Below, piece by piece: positions 23,453 to 30,676 of a DNA stretch of 33,850 nt. A model generated the notes under the pieces. That model did no database searches and was not told the DNA's origin. It saw only the letters and a program-made list of their open reading frames with translations. The stretch covers positions 1 to 33,850 of the IMG/VR virus record IMGVR_UViG_3300045996_001459. One strand, written 5' to 3'. Within the stretch, counting starts at the first letter, position 1; every line of letters begins with the position of its first letter. The translations under genes and the position numbers were made by a program. Source of the stretch: a virus.

Positions 23453-23471
23453 TAAATCGGCAGTTAAAAAA
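23453..23471. repeat. Repeat copy C, 5' flank of the tRNA-like gene
   Basis: TAAATCGGCAGTTAAAAAA, beginning 12 bp from the 5' end of the tRNA-like gene and matching copy B over 18 bases. No gene is evident in 23472-23567. Confidence 0.7.
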
Positions 23472-23567
23472 TTACTGTGAAAAGGTAGTGGCCATTTGGC
23501 ACAGTTGGAAAATCCAGTAAAAAAGGGTGTTTTCTTGGGTAGTTTTTTAAAAGAAATCCACCGTTTT

Positions 23568-23849
23568 TTAAACAAAATTTGCTTTGTTATTTGTAATAAT
23601 GTAATGTGATTTGCACGGAAAATTAAAATTTCCGACGGAAGGCGAAAGCGAAACCTTATCGCCTTTTTCCGTCAAAACCCATTTATACTCTCCGCTCAAC
23701 GGAGTAATAGTTTTACTTCCACACCCGCATAGACAATTATGCACAGCCGTACCGTATTCTTTTGAGATATACAGTTTTCCTTCTTCCAACTCGCGCGGTA
23801 TAAATTCAACAAATACCGGCTCTACATCAACTTGTTTTATAGTTTTCAT
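23568..23849 (-). CDS. DUF6527-like metal-binding protein
   Basis: A 93-residue protein whose central and C-terminal blocks match what I know of DUF6527: LYISKEYGTAVHNCLCGCG (putative zinc ligands His37, Cys39, Cys41, Cys43), then SLSPSVGNFNFPCKSHYII (Cys79, His82). In bacterial genomes DUF6527 genes are often next to E1-like ThiF and ubiquitin-like protein genes, suggesting a part in ubiquitin-like conjugation or defence systems. Here no ThiF, E2 or ubiquitin-like partner is visible, so it stands alone. A GGTGGT touches the ATG. A role in counter-defence is an inference only. The chain ends a little after the second block, slightly short compared with bacterial members. Confidence 0.75.
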   Translation of the reverse strand: MKTIKQVDVEPVFVEFIPRELEEGKLYISKEYGTAVHNCLCGCGSKTITPLSGEYKWVLTEKGDKVSLSPSVGNFNFPCKSHYIITNNKANFV

Positions 23850-23859
23850 ACCACCGTTT

Positions 23860-24285
23860 TTAAAGAGATTCGTGATGACGGTCTGATGACCTTTGATTTA
23901 CTTCCATAAATTGCGCTACTATCGAAAATTCGGTTTCGTATGTGGTTGGAAGTTCTGCGCTCATCGGGTGTGAAAAAACCGTGAACTCCAATTTGCTACC
24001 ACCATAAAGCGCACAAAAAACTTTCTTATCCTCCGGGACTTCACGCCGTAGCCGTTCGGCAAAATCCGTAAGATTTGTGTAGATTCCTAAAGGAGTAAAA
24101 ATCCTATCGCCTTCCGGGTGAAAATGCGTCTTAGCCAGCAGAATGCCGTTTGCAGTAGTGTTGTAGTATCGTTCAAATTCCGATATATCAGTGAAATCAG
24201 AATATGCTTTACTATTATTACATTCTACGTTTGGGCGTTCTTCGATAAAGCTTAAGAATAAGTTTGAAGTCTTTGAATTTTCCAT
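23860..24285 (-). CDS. Hypothetical accessory protein
   Basis: A 141-residue protein without a recognised domain. Residues 30-120 look like an alpha/beta domain (ISEFERYYNTTANGILLAKTHF, GIYTNLTDFAERL, KVFCALYGGSKLEFTVFSHP). It precedes the DUF6527-like gene by 10 bp and could be co-expressed with it. Nothing shows its function. Confidence 0.55.
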   Translation of the reverse strand: MENSKTSNLFLSFIEERPNVECNNSKAYSDFTDISEFERYYNTTANGILLAKTHFHPEGDRIFTPLGIYTNLTDFAERLRREVPEDKKVFCALYGGSKLEFTVFSHPMSAELPTTYETEFSIVAQFMEVNQRSSDRHHESL

Positions 24286-24324
24286 ATTCTCGTTTTAAAG
24301 GTTTAGTAAATTCGACCGTTTAGA

Positions 24325-24522
24325 TTAAAATCCGTTACTGTTGTAGCCAAAAGCTTTTAAAGCATCTTCTACATTTAATTCGCTTGGATTTACACCCATC
24401 AAATAATTGCGGCCATTATTTAATCTTTCGCGCAATTCTTTTATCATTTCATTCGCAGCTTTAAAACCTTCGGAAATTATCTCTCCGTCGGATAGCTCCC
24501 TGCCTGTTGCAATTTCTTTCAT
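24325..24522 (-). CDS. Small hypothetical protein
   Basis: A 65-residue, mainly helical protein. I set the start at the ATG at 24522, with GTGGTGGT upstream as probable ribosome binding site; the GTG codons inside that motif are in frame but less likely starts. Contains a charged coiled-coil-like helix (AANEMIKELRERLNN). No family recognised. Confidence 0.5.
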   Translation of the reverse strand: MKEIATGRELSDGEIISEGFKAANEMIKELRERLNNGRNYLMGVNPSELNVEDALKAFGYNSNGF

Positions 24523-24560
24523 AATGACCACCACTTACTCAATAATTATAAAAATAAACC

Positions 24561-25199
24561 TCAATCTCTTTCCCGGAGAGGGAAGCAAAGGCGGTTTGTA
24601 AAGAATAAATCGCGTTCATCTTTAGAGAGTGAATCAAAAGCCGCTTGCAGAGATAAATCGTCTTTAAATCTCGGCACCCCGTAATCCTGCAAAGTCCAGT
24701 AACCGAAAACTTGATCTCTATCATTGCGGTACGGTAGCCAACCATGCTTTCTGTATGAATCCTCACCACCCCAACTCTCCCTCGCCATCTCCGCTACCTT
24801 CACCTGTACCGCTATTTTGTCGAGTTGTTGCGGCGTGAGGGAGAAGAAGAGTTTGCCGAAAGTAAGGAGCTTTTCGCGGTACTGTTCGGCTTCTTCATAA
24901 GTTGTATGCCAGTTGCCAAACCTAAAGGCGAACTGTTGTTCTTCGCTATTATCCCAAAGGGTCGGCGCGCTAATATCGCTATCTGTAAATACCATAAACC
25001 CAACTTCACCCTTTTTCGGATAATTCCCCTGCTTCTGCTCCCGGAGTTGCGCGAGTTCGGATTGGTATAGCGCGCGCTCTTCTTCTAATTCTTTACTTGT
25101 TCTCGCAGTTGATTCACTCAATCTTTTTAAGTGTCTGTTCACCACCTCAATGCAGCTTTCCAACTCCTTTTCCCGTTCTGTTTTGTCAGTTGTGTTCAT
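24561..25199 (-). CDS. Hypothetical protein with N-terminal coiled coil
   Basis: A 212-residue protein. Residues 5-57 are a strongly charged coiled coil (EKELESCIEVVNRHLKRL, KELEEERALYQSELAQLREQ); residues 60-210 form a folded domain with several Trp (NWHTTYEEAEQYREKL, YRKHGWLPYRNDRDQVFGYW). I do not recognise the domain. It follows the HTH gene at 25205 by 5 bp in the same operon. Confidence 0.55.
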   Translation of the reverse strand: MNTTDKTEREKELESCIEVVNRHLKRLSESTARTSKELEEERALYQSELAQLREQKQGNYPKKGEVGFMVFTDSDISAPTLWDNSEEQQFAFRFGNWHTTYEEAEQYREKLLTFGKLFFSLTPQQLDKIAVQVKVAEMARESWGGEDSYRKHGWLPYRNDRDQVFGYWTLQDYGVPRFKDDLSLQAAFDSLSKDERDLFFTNRLCFPLRERD

Positions 25200-25204
25200 T
25201 GTTG

Positions 25205-25591
25205 TTAGATTTGGTGGTTAAAATATTGGCTGTGAATACTTGGAATAATGCGGTCTGTCGGGCGTATGAATGCCGGCTTACTGATCCCGCGGGCCGTGCC
25301 TTTTATCCAGTTTGGCGGTGTTTCAATTATTGCCTGTTCACTGCGCTTCTGCCGGATGACCTGTACCGTAGATTCACCTTTTTTCCGCTTTACGGTATGG
25401 GTAGCGTTCATAATGCTTTCAGCGTTGCGTTTCTGGCTTTTTGACCGTATTTCTACGCCCATTTTACGAAGGATTAAGCTGATAGACTGATGCGAAAGGC
25501 CGTAAACACATTCCAGGCTTCGCATTGAATTGTTATTCAGATAATCTTCTTTGATCTTTTTATTGCGTTCTGCAATTTCTGCGTATGTCAT
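25205..25591 (-). CDS. HTH DNA-binding protein
   Basis: A 128-residue basic protein. Residues about 10-48 form a helix-turn-helix: a first helix (IKEDYLNNNSMRSLECVYG), a turn and the recognition helix LSHQSISLILRKMG, as in resolvase/Mor-like small regulators. The remainder is basic and probably unstructured (KRKKGESTVQVIRQKRSE). A good GGAAAGAG precedes the ATG. Possibly a middle-gene regulator; it is placed between the replication genes and the accessory genes. Confidence 0.6.
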   Translation of the reverse strand: MTYAEIAERNKKIKEDYLNNNSMRSLECVYGLSHQSISLILRKMGVEIRSKSQKRNAESIMNATHTVKRKKGESTVQVIRQKRSEQAIIETPPNWIKGTARGISKPAFIRPTDRIIPSIHSQYFNHQI

Positions 25592-25657
25592 GCTCTTTCC
25601 TTTTCTAATTTTTTAATTTTTATTTGTTGTTCGCGGTCGTTTTTCTTGCAATCTACT

Positions 25658-26458
25658 TCATACATTCTTCCGCCACTTCACCTGAGCTGCATAAGGATCA
25701 GCCTGTACATCGGCATAGAGTTCGCGGAAAGCAGGTACAAAAATCTGTGCTTCTTCTAATTCAACAATGCGTCCGGCCATCATCAAACTTTGCTTTTTCC
25801 AATACTCTGCCGTTTCCATTTCCGCAACTGCTTTTTTCCTGAATTCGCCTGTTGAATTGGCAGATTGTGGATTCAAAGCCACGCGCAAAGCTTCTTTTGT
25901 TTGGTGTAATTCAGCATCGCGGTCAATCTTTTCATTTACCAGATTCTGAATTTCTTTTAAAAGGCCGCTTCGCTCAACGTCCGGCTGGTAGTTTTCACGT
26001 CCTGCGGCATTACCTTCAGCATATCCGTATTGCTGGTATTTTTTGCACAATGCCCTTTGTTCTTCTACCGTCATTACCACCATTTCAGGTGATTCTAATT
26101 TCTTCAGCATTTCCGCTGTCGGGAAGAAATCACCAAATTCTAACTGTGCATCTTTCCCTCTGAATTGCGGAAAGTATTTCCATGTGCCGGACATTAACCA
26201 CATTTCGGCGTTTTTCTGTTGGGTAGCTGAAAAACTTGATGATGTCAAATGTGCTACCAGAAGATCAAAAAAACTATCCGGTGGCGCTACGTGCTGCAAG
26301 TGCTTTAGGTTGTTCAAGAGGGAATCCAGCCACAGTATCAGGCTTTCGCGATATTCCGTGCCGTGCGAGGCGGTCTGAAGATTGCCGTGCCGTGTCTGCG
26401 AGCGTATCTGTTGTTCTACCAGTGCCGCCGCGTCCGATATTGGTGTTATTGTTGCCAT
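25658..26458 (-). CDS. Hypothetical protein overlapping the replication initiator gene
   Basis: A 266-residue protein starting inside the replication gene: the ATG at 26458 lies 185 bp before that gene's stop. The N-terminal 80 residues have a protein-like helical composition (SLILWLDSLLNNLKHLQHVAPPDSFF), and the C-terminal half is a charged coiled coil. No start codon of ATG type exists between 26458 and 26203, so either the overlap is real dual coding or translation starts at about residue 86 (MWLMSGTWKYFP). Probably a replication accessory protein by position; no family named. Confidence 0.6.
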   Translation of the reverse strand: MATITPISDAAALVEQQIRSQTRHGNLQTASHGTEYRESLILWLDSLLNNLKHLQHVAPPDSFFDLLVAHLTSSSFSATQQKNAEMWLMSGTWKYFPQFRGKDAQLEFGDFFPTAEMLKKLESPEMVVMTVEEQRALCKKYQQYGYAEGNAAGRENYQPDVERSGLLKEIQNLVNEKIDRDAELHQTKEALRVALNPQSANSTGEFRKKAVAEMETAEYWKKQSLMMAGRIVELEEAQIFVPAFRELYADVQADPYAAQVKWRKNV

Positions 26459-27101
26459 TGCTTTGTTTTTTTAGTGGGAATAATCCCGTCCAGTTTGCAT
26501 TAATAGATTTTTCAATAATTGCAATTGCATCGGCTTTGTTTGCGATTAGCGTTTTAAATTGAGATTTCGCACTTCTCTCAGTCAAAGGTTCGCTTTTTTC
26601 AAAACGGAATAAAATCCAATTTGTCCACGATTCAAGAAAATTTTCAATAACTAAAAGTTCAGCAGGCACCAACCCAATAAATACTTCTTTATATTCTTCT
26701 ATTCTTCTATTCTTGTTAGTGTCCACTTGTTGTCCATCTGCTGTCCACTTGTTGTCCATCTGCTGTCTTTTTTGCTGTCCACCTGATTGATACTCTTGCC
26801 ATTTAAGCAAGGTAATAAGCCGTCCGCGCGTGCATTTCTGCTGTTCAATCTGTTGTCCGCTTTCTAACGCACTCAATACGCGCTCTACCGTCGTCTCTTT
26901 CACGCCTGTTTTCTTGGAAATCTCGGTTCTGCCGGTGATAATTTGACCGGGTTTTAGTATAATTTCCTCAGTCCCAAAGGTAGATTTTTGCTCTTTATGT
27001 GTCACATGACAGAGTAAAAAAACCCAAACAGCTACCCAATCAGGATTTTTAGATTTTGGATTGTCGTAAATTTTCCGGTGGAGTTTTAGCCATCCTTCCA
27101 T
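26274..27101 (-). CDS. Phage replication initiator / replisome organiser-like protein
   Basis: A 275-residue protein. The N-terminal winged-helix domain has the layout common to phage replication proteins of O/DnaD type: GWLKLHRKIYDN, a helix with WVAVWVFLLCHV, then LKPGQIITGRTEISKKTGV and a recognition segment (VERVLSALE) ending with KGRLITLLKWQEYQ-like sequence. A Gln/Lys-rich linker follows, then a helical region and a Gly/Asn-rich, probably disordered C-terminus. It would bind the origin and recruit host helicase. It lies beside a nuclease and the annealing protein. The last 185 bp also encode the start of the next gene. Confidence 0.7.
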   Translation of the reverse strand: MEGWLKLHRKIYDNPKSKNPDWVAVWVFLLCHVTHKEQKSTFGTEEIILKPGQIITGRTEISKKTGVKETTVERVLSALESGQQIEQQKCTRGRLITLLKWQEYQSGGQQKRQQMDNKWTADGQQVDTNKNRRIEEYKEVFIGLVPAELLVIENFLESWTNWILFRFEKSEPLTERSAKSQFKTLIANKADAIAIIEKSINANWTGLFPLKKQSNGNNNTNIGRGGTGRTTDTLADTARQSSDRLARHGISRKPDTVAGFPLEQPKALAARSATG

Positions 27102-27123
27102 ATATTTTCCGGTGAGGCGTTTT

Positions 27124-27453
27124 TTAAAATGGTGTTTCTGTCTGTAATGCTTCCTTAATCAATTCAATAGTTTTCATCGTACAAAGCTCCGTTGGAACGG
27201 TTCTAATAAGCCTGTACCCTTTGCAAGCAGCAAGGTTATACTTTTCCATATCTTTGATGAAGCCGGAGCCGCGTGTGTGCCTTCCTGCTTTCCACACGCC
27301 GCCCTCAACTTCAAGCGCCACCATTTCCGTTTGCCAGCAATAATCAAATCTGAATTTGCGGTCATTAGCGAACTTGAATTCAGGTGTTGGAATTGGCAGC
27401 CCTTCACTTTTTAAAAGCTGAAAAAAGATCATATCGTTTGTGCTGGCTGGCAT
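27124..27453 (-). CDS. PD-(D/E)XK endonuclease, phage recombination/repair type
   Basis: A 109-residue nuclease fold protein. It has the motif chain seen in small phage Holliday-junction/endonuclease-like proteins: KFRFDYCW (Asp37), ALEVEGGVW (Glu48, Glu50 around the second motif) followed by GRHTRGSGF, DMEKYN and GYRLIRTVP. It would cut DNA using a metal ion, perhaps branched recombination or replication intermediates. It is placed next to the Bet-like annealing protein and the replication initiator. The ATG overlaps the upstream stop by one base. Confidence 0.8.
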   Translation of the reverse strand: MPASTNDMIFFQLLKSEGLPIPTPEFKFANDRKFRFDYCWQTEMVALEVEGGVWKAGRHTRGSGFIKDMEKYNLAACKGYRLIRTVPTELCTMKTIELIKEALQTETPF

Positions 27454-27695
27454 TAACTAACCACCATCCAAAAAGCAACCACCACCAATAAAATCACCGA
27501 TGCAAACAAACACACAGCCGGAACAGGATTTACACGATTATTTGCATACACACCTAATGCTTCTACAAGGTCAATTTTACGTACTGATTCATCTTCAGTA
27601 AGCCCGACAATAGAACCGTTCTTTGTATGAAGCGCGATTAGTTCACCACCGGGAGTGATTATGTAATCACTCCCGATAAAGTCAATAGTTTTCAT
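27453..27695 (-). CDS. Small membrane-anchored hypothetical protein
   Basis: An 80-residue protein with a soluble N-terminal part (residues 1-52, beta-hairpin-like with YIITPGGELIALHT) and a single hydrophobic C-terminal helix (AVCLFASVILLVVVAFWMVV). Lies between the annealing protein gene (4-bp overlap) and the nuclease gene (1-bp overlap). A tail-anchored early protein; function unknown. Confidence 0.55.
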   Translation of the reverse strand: MKTIDFIGSDYIITPGGELIALHTKNGSIVGLTEDESVRKIDLVEALGVYANNRVNPVPAVCLFASVILLVVVAFWMVVS

Positions 27696-28756
27696 TTGGA
27701 TTCACTCTCATTAGGGATTTCACCAAGTTGTAAAGCAAATTGAATTTGATCTTTTACAGCAGAATTTTTAAGGTCTGCAATAATTTCTTCAAAGCGGTTT
27801 TGTGGAATATTTTTACGTTCTACTGGGAATATTCCATAATGTTCTTTTAAAAGGTGATGCCACAATTCAGGATTCCACCCCTCTTTATTGGCAACCCTCA
27901 TAAATTCCGCAACTTGTTTTTCGTTAATCATTAAAACTTCTTCTTGCGAATGTTCTGCTTGATGGTTTGTTGCGCGCAAATCAATAGATTTTTGAACGAT
28001 AATTACTTTTTCTTTGAGTTCGCGAACTGTGTAATTATTCAGGTTGTTTAATGCAGCGATTCTTTCGTTTTCGCGGATAAATTCGTTATTTAAAAGATTG
28101 GTTAATTTTCCTCGCAAATCTTCTAAATCAACAATTGGTAAACTCTCAATAATAGCAGGTTCGGAAATTTCGCCTGTCGTGGTATCTACGCGTTCAGCCT
28201 GCTGCATTTCGTCATTTGTGTAGATTCCCGAAAGGTCTTGTGGGTATGCTTTTCTAAGCGCCAAAGCTTCAGCAACTTTTGAAAGCATCGTGTGAGGCAT
28301 TTTCTTCCACATGAAATCCAATCCAGGCGCCGGAACATATTCATTCCAGTACGCTACACCGACAGCCGCGCAAAAACGGATATTGCCTTTAAATCTGTAA
28401 ACTTTTACTTTTGCACATACAAGCTGCCCGTTGTTCTCAATAAATTCCGGTTCGTCCTGCCCTGCATAGTCTCCGGAGCGTTCGGCAATTACGCGGAATC
28501 CGTCAATAGAAGTTTGGATAGTCATTTTCCATTCATCTTTTACTTTGCGCTTCATAAAGTAGATTTGCCGCGCTAACGGATCAAGTCCTGACTTTTCGCA
28601 CTGGTGGATGAAAAGCTGAAGTTCGTCAAGTGTAGCGCCTTTCGCTACCGTCCTTTTAATAAGCTCAATTTTTTCGTCAGTTAATCCTAATCCCTCGCGT
28701 GTATGCTGCACGCCCTGCGAAACACCGTTTTTATGTAATACTAATTCTTGTTCCAT
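27692..28756 (-). CDS. bet: Single-strand annealing protein, Bet/RecT family
   Basis: A 354-residue recombinase. It carries the Bet-type blocks LDELQLFIHQCEKSGLDP, an ARQIYFM segment, the central SIDGFRVIAERSGDYAGQ and the late KMPHTMLSKVAEALALRKAYP followed by YTNDEMQQA. The C-terminal 150 residues are helical and less conserved. It anneals complementary single strands during phage recombination or recombination-dependent replication. I chose the ATG at 28756, with AAAGG at good spacing; the upstream ATG at 28777 overlaps the previous gene and has no ribosome binding site. No dedicated Exo gene is adjacent; the small nuclease at 27124 is the nearest partner. Confidence 0.9.
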   Translation of the reverse strand: MEQELVLHKNGVSQGVQHTREGLGLTDEKIELIKRTVAKGATLDELQLFIHQCEKSGLDPLARQIYFMKRKVKDEWKMTIQTSIDGFRVIAERSGDYAGQDEPEFIENNGQLVCAKVKVYRFKGNIRFCAAVGVAYWNEYVPAPGLDFMWKKMPHTMLSKVAEALALRKAYPQDLSGIYTNDEMQQAERVDTTTGEISEPAIIESLPIVDLEDLRGKLTNLLNNEFIRENERIAALNNLNNYTVRELKEKVIIVQKSIDLRATNHQAEHSQEEVLMINEKQVAEFMRVANKEGWNPELWHHLLKEHYGIFPVERKNIPQNRFEEIIADLKNSAVKDQIQFALQLGEIPNESESK

Positions 28757-28766
28757 TTTCTTACCT

Positions 28767-29306
28767 TTAATATTCATTTCGTGAATAATCCTGCCCGTAT
28801 TTCCAATGATTGGATTTTGATATTGACAGCATGGGCTTTTCTTCTGCCTTGCGTAACTCTTCGCACTTTTTAGAATGAATGTAGCGGAAAAGTATATTCA
28901 GGCTTCGCACATTACTTTCTGACAACTTGTTCTCATTCCAACCGTTGGCTTCTAATATGATATTCATATTGTGCCCGGTCGGATATTCAGCCCGGTTACA
29001 ATCCTTATAATGAATCCCCCCGAACTCATCAAAGAATAAGCTGTGCGATTCTGCTATGGAACTGATCTGTGAAGATTTCCCTTGCGATTGTGGCAATACT
29101 TTAGTAAGTTGGTGTAGTTCGGTTTCCATCTGAACAACCTCTTTTAAGCTCTTGCCGCTGGAACGGTAGGGGCTTTTTTGTTTAAAGTAGGCAGTACAAA
29201 GTATTTCACATTGCCGCGCGCTATAAGCTTCATTTCTTCCTGTAATAGCTGCTCCCGCGTTGTGCAGGTTATCCAGCCGTTGTTCCTTGTACCTAATTCC
29301 CGCCAT
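28767..29306 (-). CDS. Hypothetical early protein
   Basis: A 179-residue protein without recognised domain. The sequence is mixed, with a charged N-terminus (IRYKEQRLDNLHNAG), a Cys-containing helix (SARQCEILCTAYF) and a C-terminal helical part (SLNILFRYIHSKKCEELRK). Encoded just upstream of the Bet-like gene, so it may assist recombination, but nothing in the sequence proves this. Confidence 0.5.
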   Translation of the reverse strand: MAGIRYKEQRLDNLHNAGAAITGRNEAYSARQCEILCTAYFKQKSPYRSSGKSLKEVVQMETELHQLTKVLPQSQGKSSQISSIAESHSLFFDEFGGIHYKDCNRAEYPTGHNMNIILEANGWNENKLSESNVRSLNILFRYIHSKKCEELRKAEEKPMLSISKSNHWKYGQDYSRNEY

Positions 29307-29337
29307 CTGATCTGATACATTTTGCTCTCTCCTGTTT

Positions 29338-29613
29338 TTAAATAATTATTCCAAAACCTTTAAAATATTCTTCCGGCGTCTGGTTTGGCGTGGACTTCTG
29401 CTTTTTTACTTTAGGCTGTTTAGGTTCATTGGCCTTCCGTTTTATTTCCGCTTCTGCCCGTAAAACCGCTGTGATTGTTGCTGAGCGCCGGGGCTGCTTT
29501 TTTGCTGAGCTTAAAACAACTTCTAAAATCTTATCTTTTGCCCATGTGTCCAGCGTTTCGTAGCTGTGCCCTCTCATTTCAGCAAGCTTTGGCAATGTGT
29601 AGAGCTTTTCCAT
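29338..29613 (-). CDS. Small HTH-like hypothetical protein
   Basis: A 91-residue protein with an N-terminal helix-turn-helix-like pattern (LYTLPKLAEMRGHSYETLDTW, split at the turn) and a strongly basic Lys/Pro/Gln-rich tail (KANEPKQPKVKKQKS). Likely DNA binding. The start overlaps the previous stop by one base. No precise family. Confidence 0.5.
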   Translation of the reverse strand: MEKLYTLPKLAEMRGHSYETLDTWAKDKILEVVLSSAKKQPRRSATITAVLRAEAEIKRKANEPKQPKVKKQKSTPNQTPEEYFKGFGIII

Positions 29614-29864
29614 TAGTGGATCTGATAATTATTAGTATGCTCTAAAATGTAAGCGTTCGCCCTCTCTTCCAATGTCATTATCCTTTTATCCTGGAAGTCC
29701 TCTGTTTCAATGACAAGCCTTTCAAATGCGTGCTTTTCTGTGATAGGGCTTATCCTTTCGCCGCTTACCTTCCTCTGCTTTAAAAGCTTTATTTCGCAGA
29801 AAGCGCGGTCAATATCCAGTTCCTCTGCTTCTAAATTCCCGCCGTGATCCCATGGTGTTAGCAT
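29613..29864 (-). CDS. Hypothetical early protein
   Basis: An 83-residue acidic/basic mixed helical protein. I chose the ATG at 29864: AAAGAGG lies seven bases upstream, and the earlier in-frame ATG at 29882 overlaps that ribosome binding site. No recognised domain. Confidence 0.5.
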   Translation of the reverse strand: MLTPWDHGGNLEAEELDIDRAFCEIKLLKQRKVSGERISPITEKHAFERLVIETEDFQDKRIMTLEERANAYILEHTNNYQIH

Positions 29865-29895
29865 TGTGTTACCTCTTTTCAAATGTTAAATTTTT

Positions 29896-29916
29896 GCTCA
29901 AAAGTGAGCGGTTTTT
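29896..29916. promoter_or_regulatory. Short hairpin in an early intergenic gap
   Basis: GCTCA (29896-29900), AAAG loop, TGAGC (29905-29909), then GG and five T residues on the rightward strand. It faces against the direction of the early operon, so it could be an antisense terminator or an operator. Weak evidence (5-bp stem). Confidence 0.3.
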
Positions 29917-29960
29917 AAAATGCTTCTGGAAAAGCTGTTAGTTTTAGTGAATGAGTTTTT

Positions 29961-30170
29961 TTAGTTGGGCTTCTGTGATTGCAGTTTTTCAACTTTTGCT
30001 TTCACCTTTTTACGAAGGTCAGCCATGCCTTTTGTAAATTCACCGTAAGCCTTCGTAGCTACTGATTCTCCCGTTAATATCCTGTATTTAGCAGTAGATG
30101 GAGCCAGTCCAAGAATGTCAGCGGTTTCTTTTAAAACTCCACGCTGGAAAGTTGTTTGTTTGTTTGCCAT
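29961..30170 (-). CDS. Small HTH protein, early regulator
   Basis: A 69-residue basic protein with a helix-turn-helix (ETADILGLAPSTAKYRIL) at residues about 15-32 and a Lys-rich C-terminal helix. It is among the first genes of the leftward early operon, the usual place of Cro- or CII-like regulators. The short length leaves room for only one DNA-binding domain. Exact role unknown. Confidence 0.6.
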   Translation of the reverse strand: MANKQTTFQRGVLKETADILGLAPSTAKYRILTGESVATKAYGEFTKGMADLRKKVKAKVEKLQSQKPN

Positions 30171-30226
30171 GATTTGCGTTATTTTGTTGATAAATGTTGT
30201 TGTTATTTACAAAGAATGTGAATCTT

Positions 30227-30484
30227 ATGTACTCTCGTGAAGCTCTTGACAATGCTGATCTGATGAAGCGCTTGCAAAAAATTGAAAGTGCTGTGCTTGA
30301 AAATCAGACATTAATTTCCACAATGTTCCAAAACCAGCTTTTGATAATGGGGAAATTAGGTTTTGATATTGAAGAAGAATTAAAATCGGTTCGCCTTCGC
30401 GTAAGTGAAAATCATGCAATGCATTTTAGAGATTCGCAAGAATCCGATCCACTTTCAAAGCAAAGCCCGTACGACAAAGCTTAG
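30227..30484 (+). CDS. Small coiled-coil hypothetical protein
   Basis: Read from the ATG at 30227 it has 85 residues: a heptad-like helix (LMKRLQKIESAVLENQTLISTMFQNQLLIM, continuous), then a charged region. It is the only rightward gene between two leftward early genes, and its 3' end overlaps the leftward gene at 30426-30602 by 59 bp. An ATG at 30194 would extend it by 11 residues but has no better ribosome binding site. If real it would be transcribed against the early operon. Not recognised. Confidence 0.45.
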   Translation: MYSREALDNADLMKRLQKIESAVLENQTLISTMFQNQLLIMGKLGFDIEEELKSVRLRVSENHAMHFRDSQESDPLSKQSPYDKA

Positions 30485-30602
30485 CATTAAAATTCTCCCA
30501 ATCTGCTAAAGCTTCGTGCTGAACTTTTTCGCGGTAGTCTAACTCTTCGCGGACGGCTTCGCGAATAAGATTTTTTAGCCAGTTGCGGAAGATGTTTCTC
30601 AT
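30426..30602 (-). CDS. Small hypothetical protein, first gene behind the leftward promoter
   Basis: A 58-codon frame from the ATG at 30602 to TAA at 30426. The product is a charged helical protein (MRNIFRNWLKNLIREAVREEL at its start) with two Trp residues. The consensus promoter at 30645-30676 points straight at it, about 40 bp upstream of the ATG, which is the main support. The 3' end overlaps the opposite gene at 30227-30484. Not recognised. Confidence 0.5.
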   Translation of the reverse strand: MRNIFRNWLKNLIREAVREELDYREKVQHEALADWENFNAKLCRTGFALKVDRILANL

Positions 30603-30644
30603 TGTGTTTTTCCGTTGTTGTTTGTTGTTGTTGTTAAGTACAGT

Positions 30645-30676
30645 GCAAATATATGAGAAGTTTCTAACATTGTCAA
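30645..30676 (-). promoter_or_regulatory. Leftward early promoter
   Basis: Leftward strand: TTGACA (30676-30671), 17-bp spacer, TATATT (30653-30648), extending to TATATTTGC (30653-30645). This is a near-consensus sigma70 promoter and at the same time fits the Bacteroidota -7 element TAnnTTTGY. It faces the leftward early genes and is overlapped by inverted repeats at 30661-30701, as expected of a repressed early promoter. Confidence 0.75.

Noticed and set aside
23482-23567. Possible terminator between the DUF6527-like gene and the tRNA-like gene
   Set aside because: Several T runs are present, but the G-rich blocks (GGGTG, GGGTAG) do not pair with each other and only a 5-bp CTGTG/CACAG stem remains.
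25097-25444. 115-codon rightward frame opposite the HTH gene at 25205
   Set aside because: Overlaps two leftward genes that have good starts; Phe/Leu/Cys-rich shadow without a ribosome binding site.
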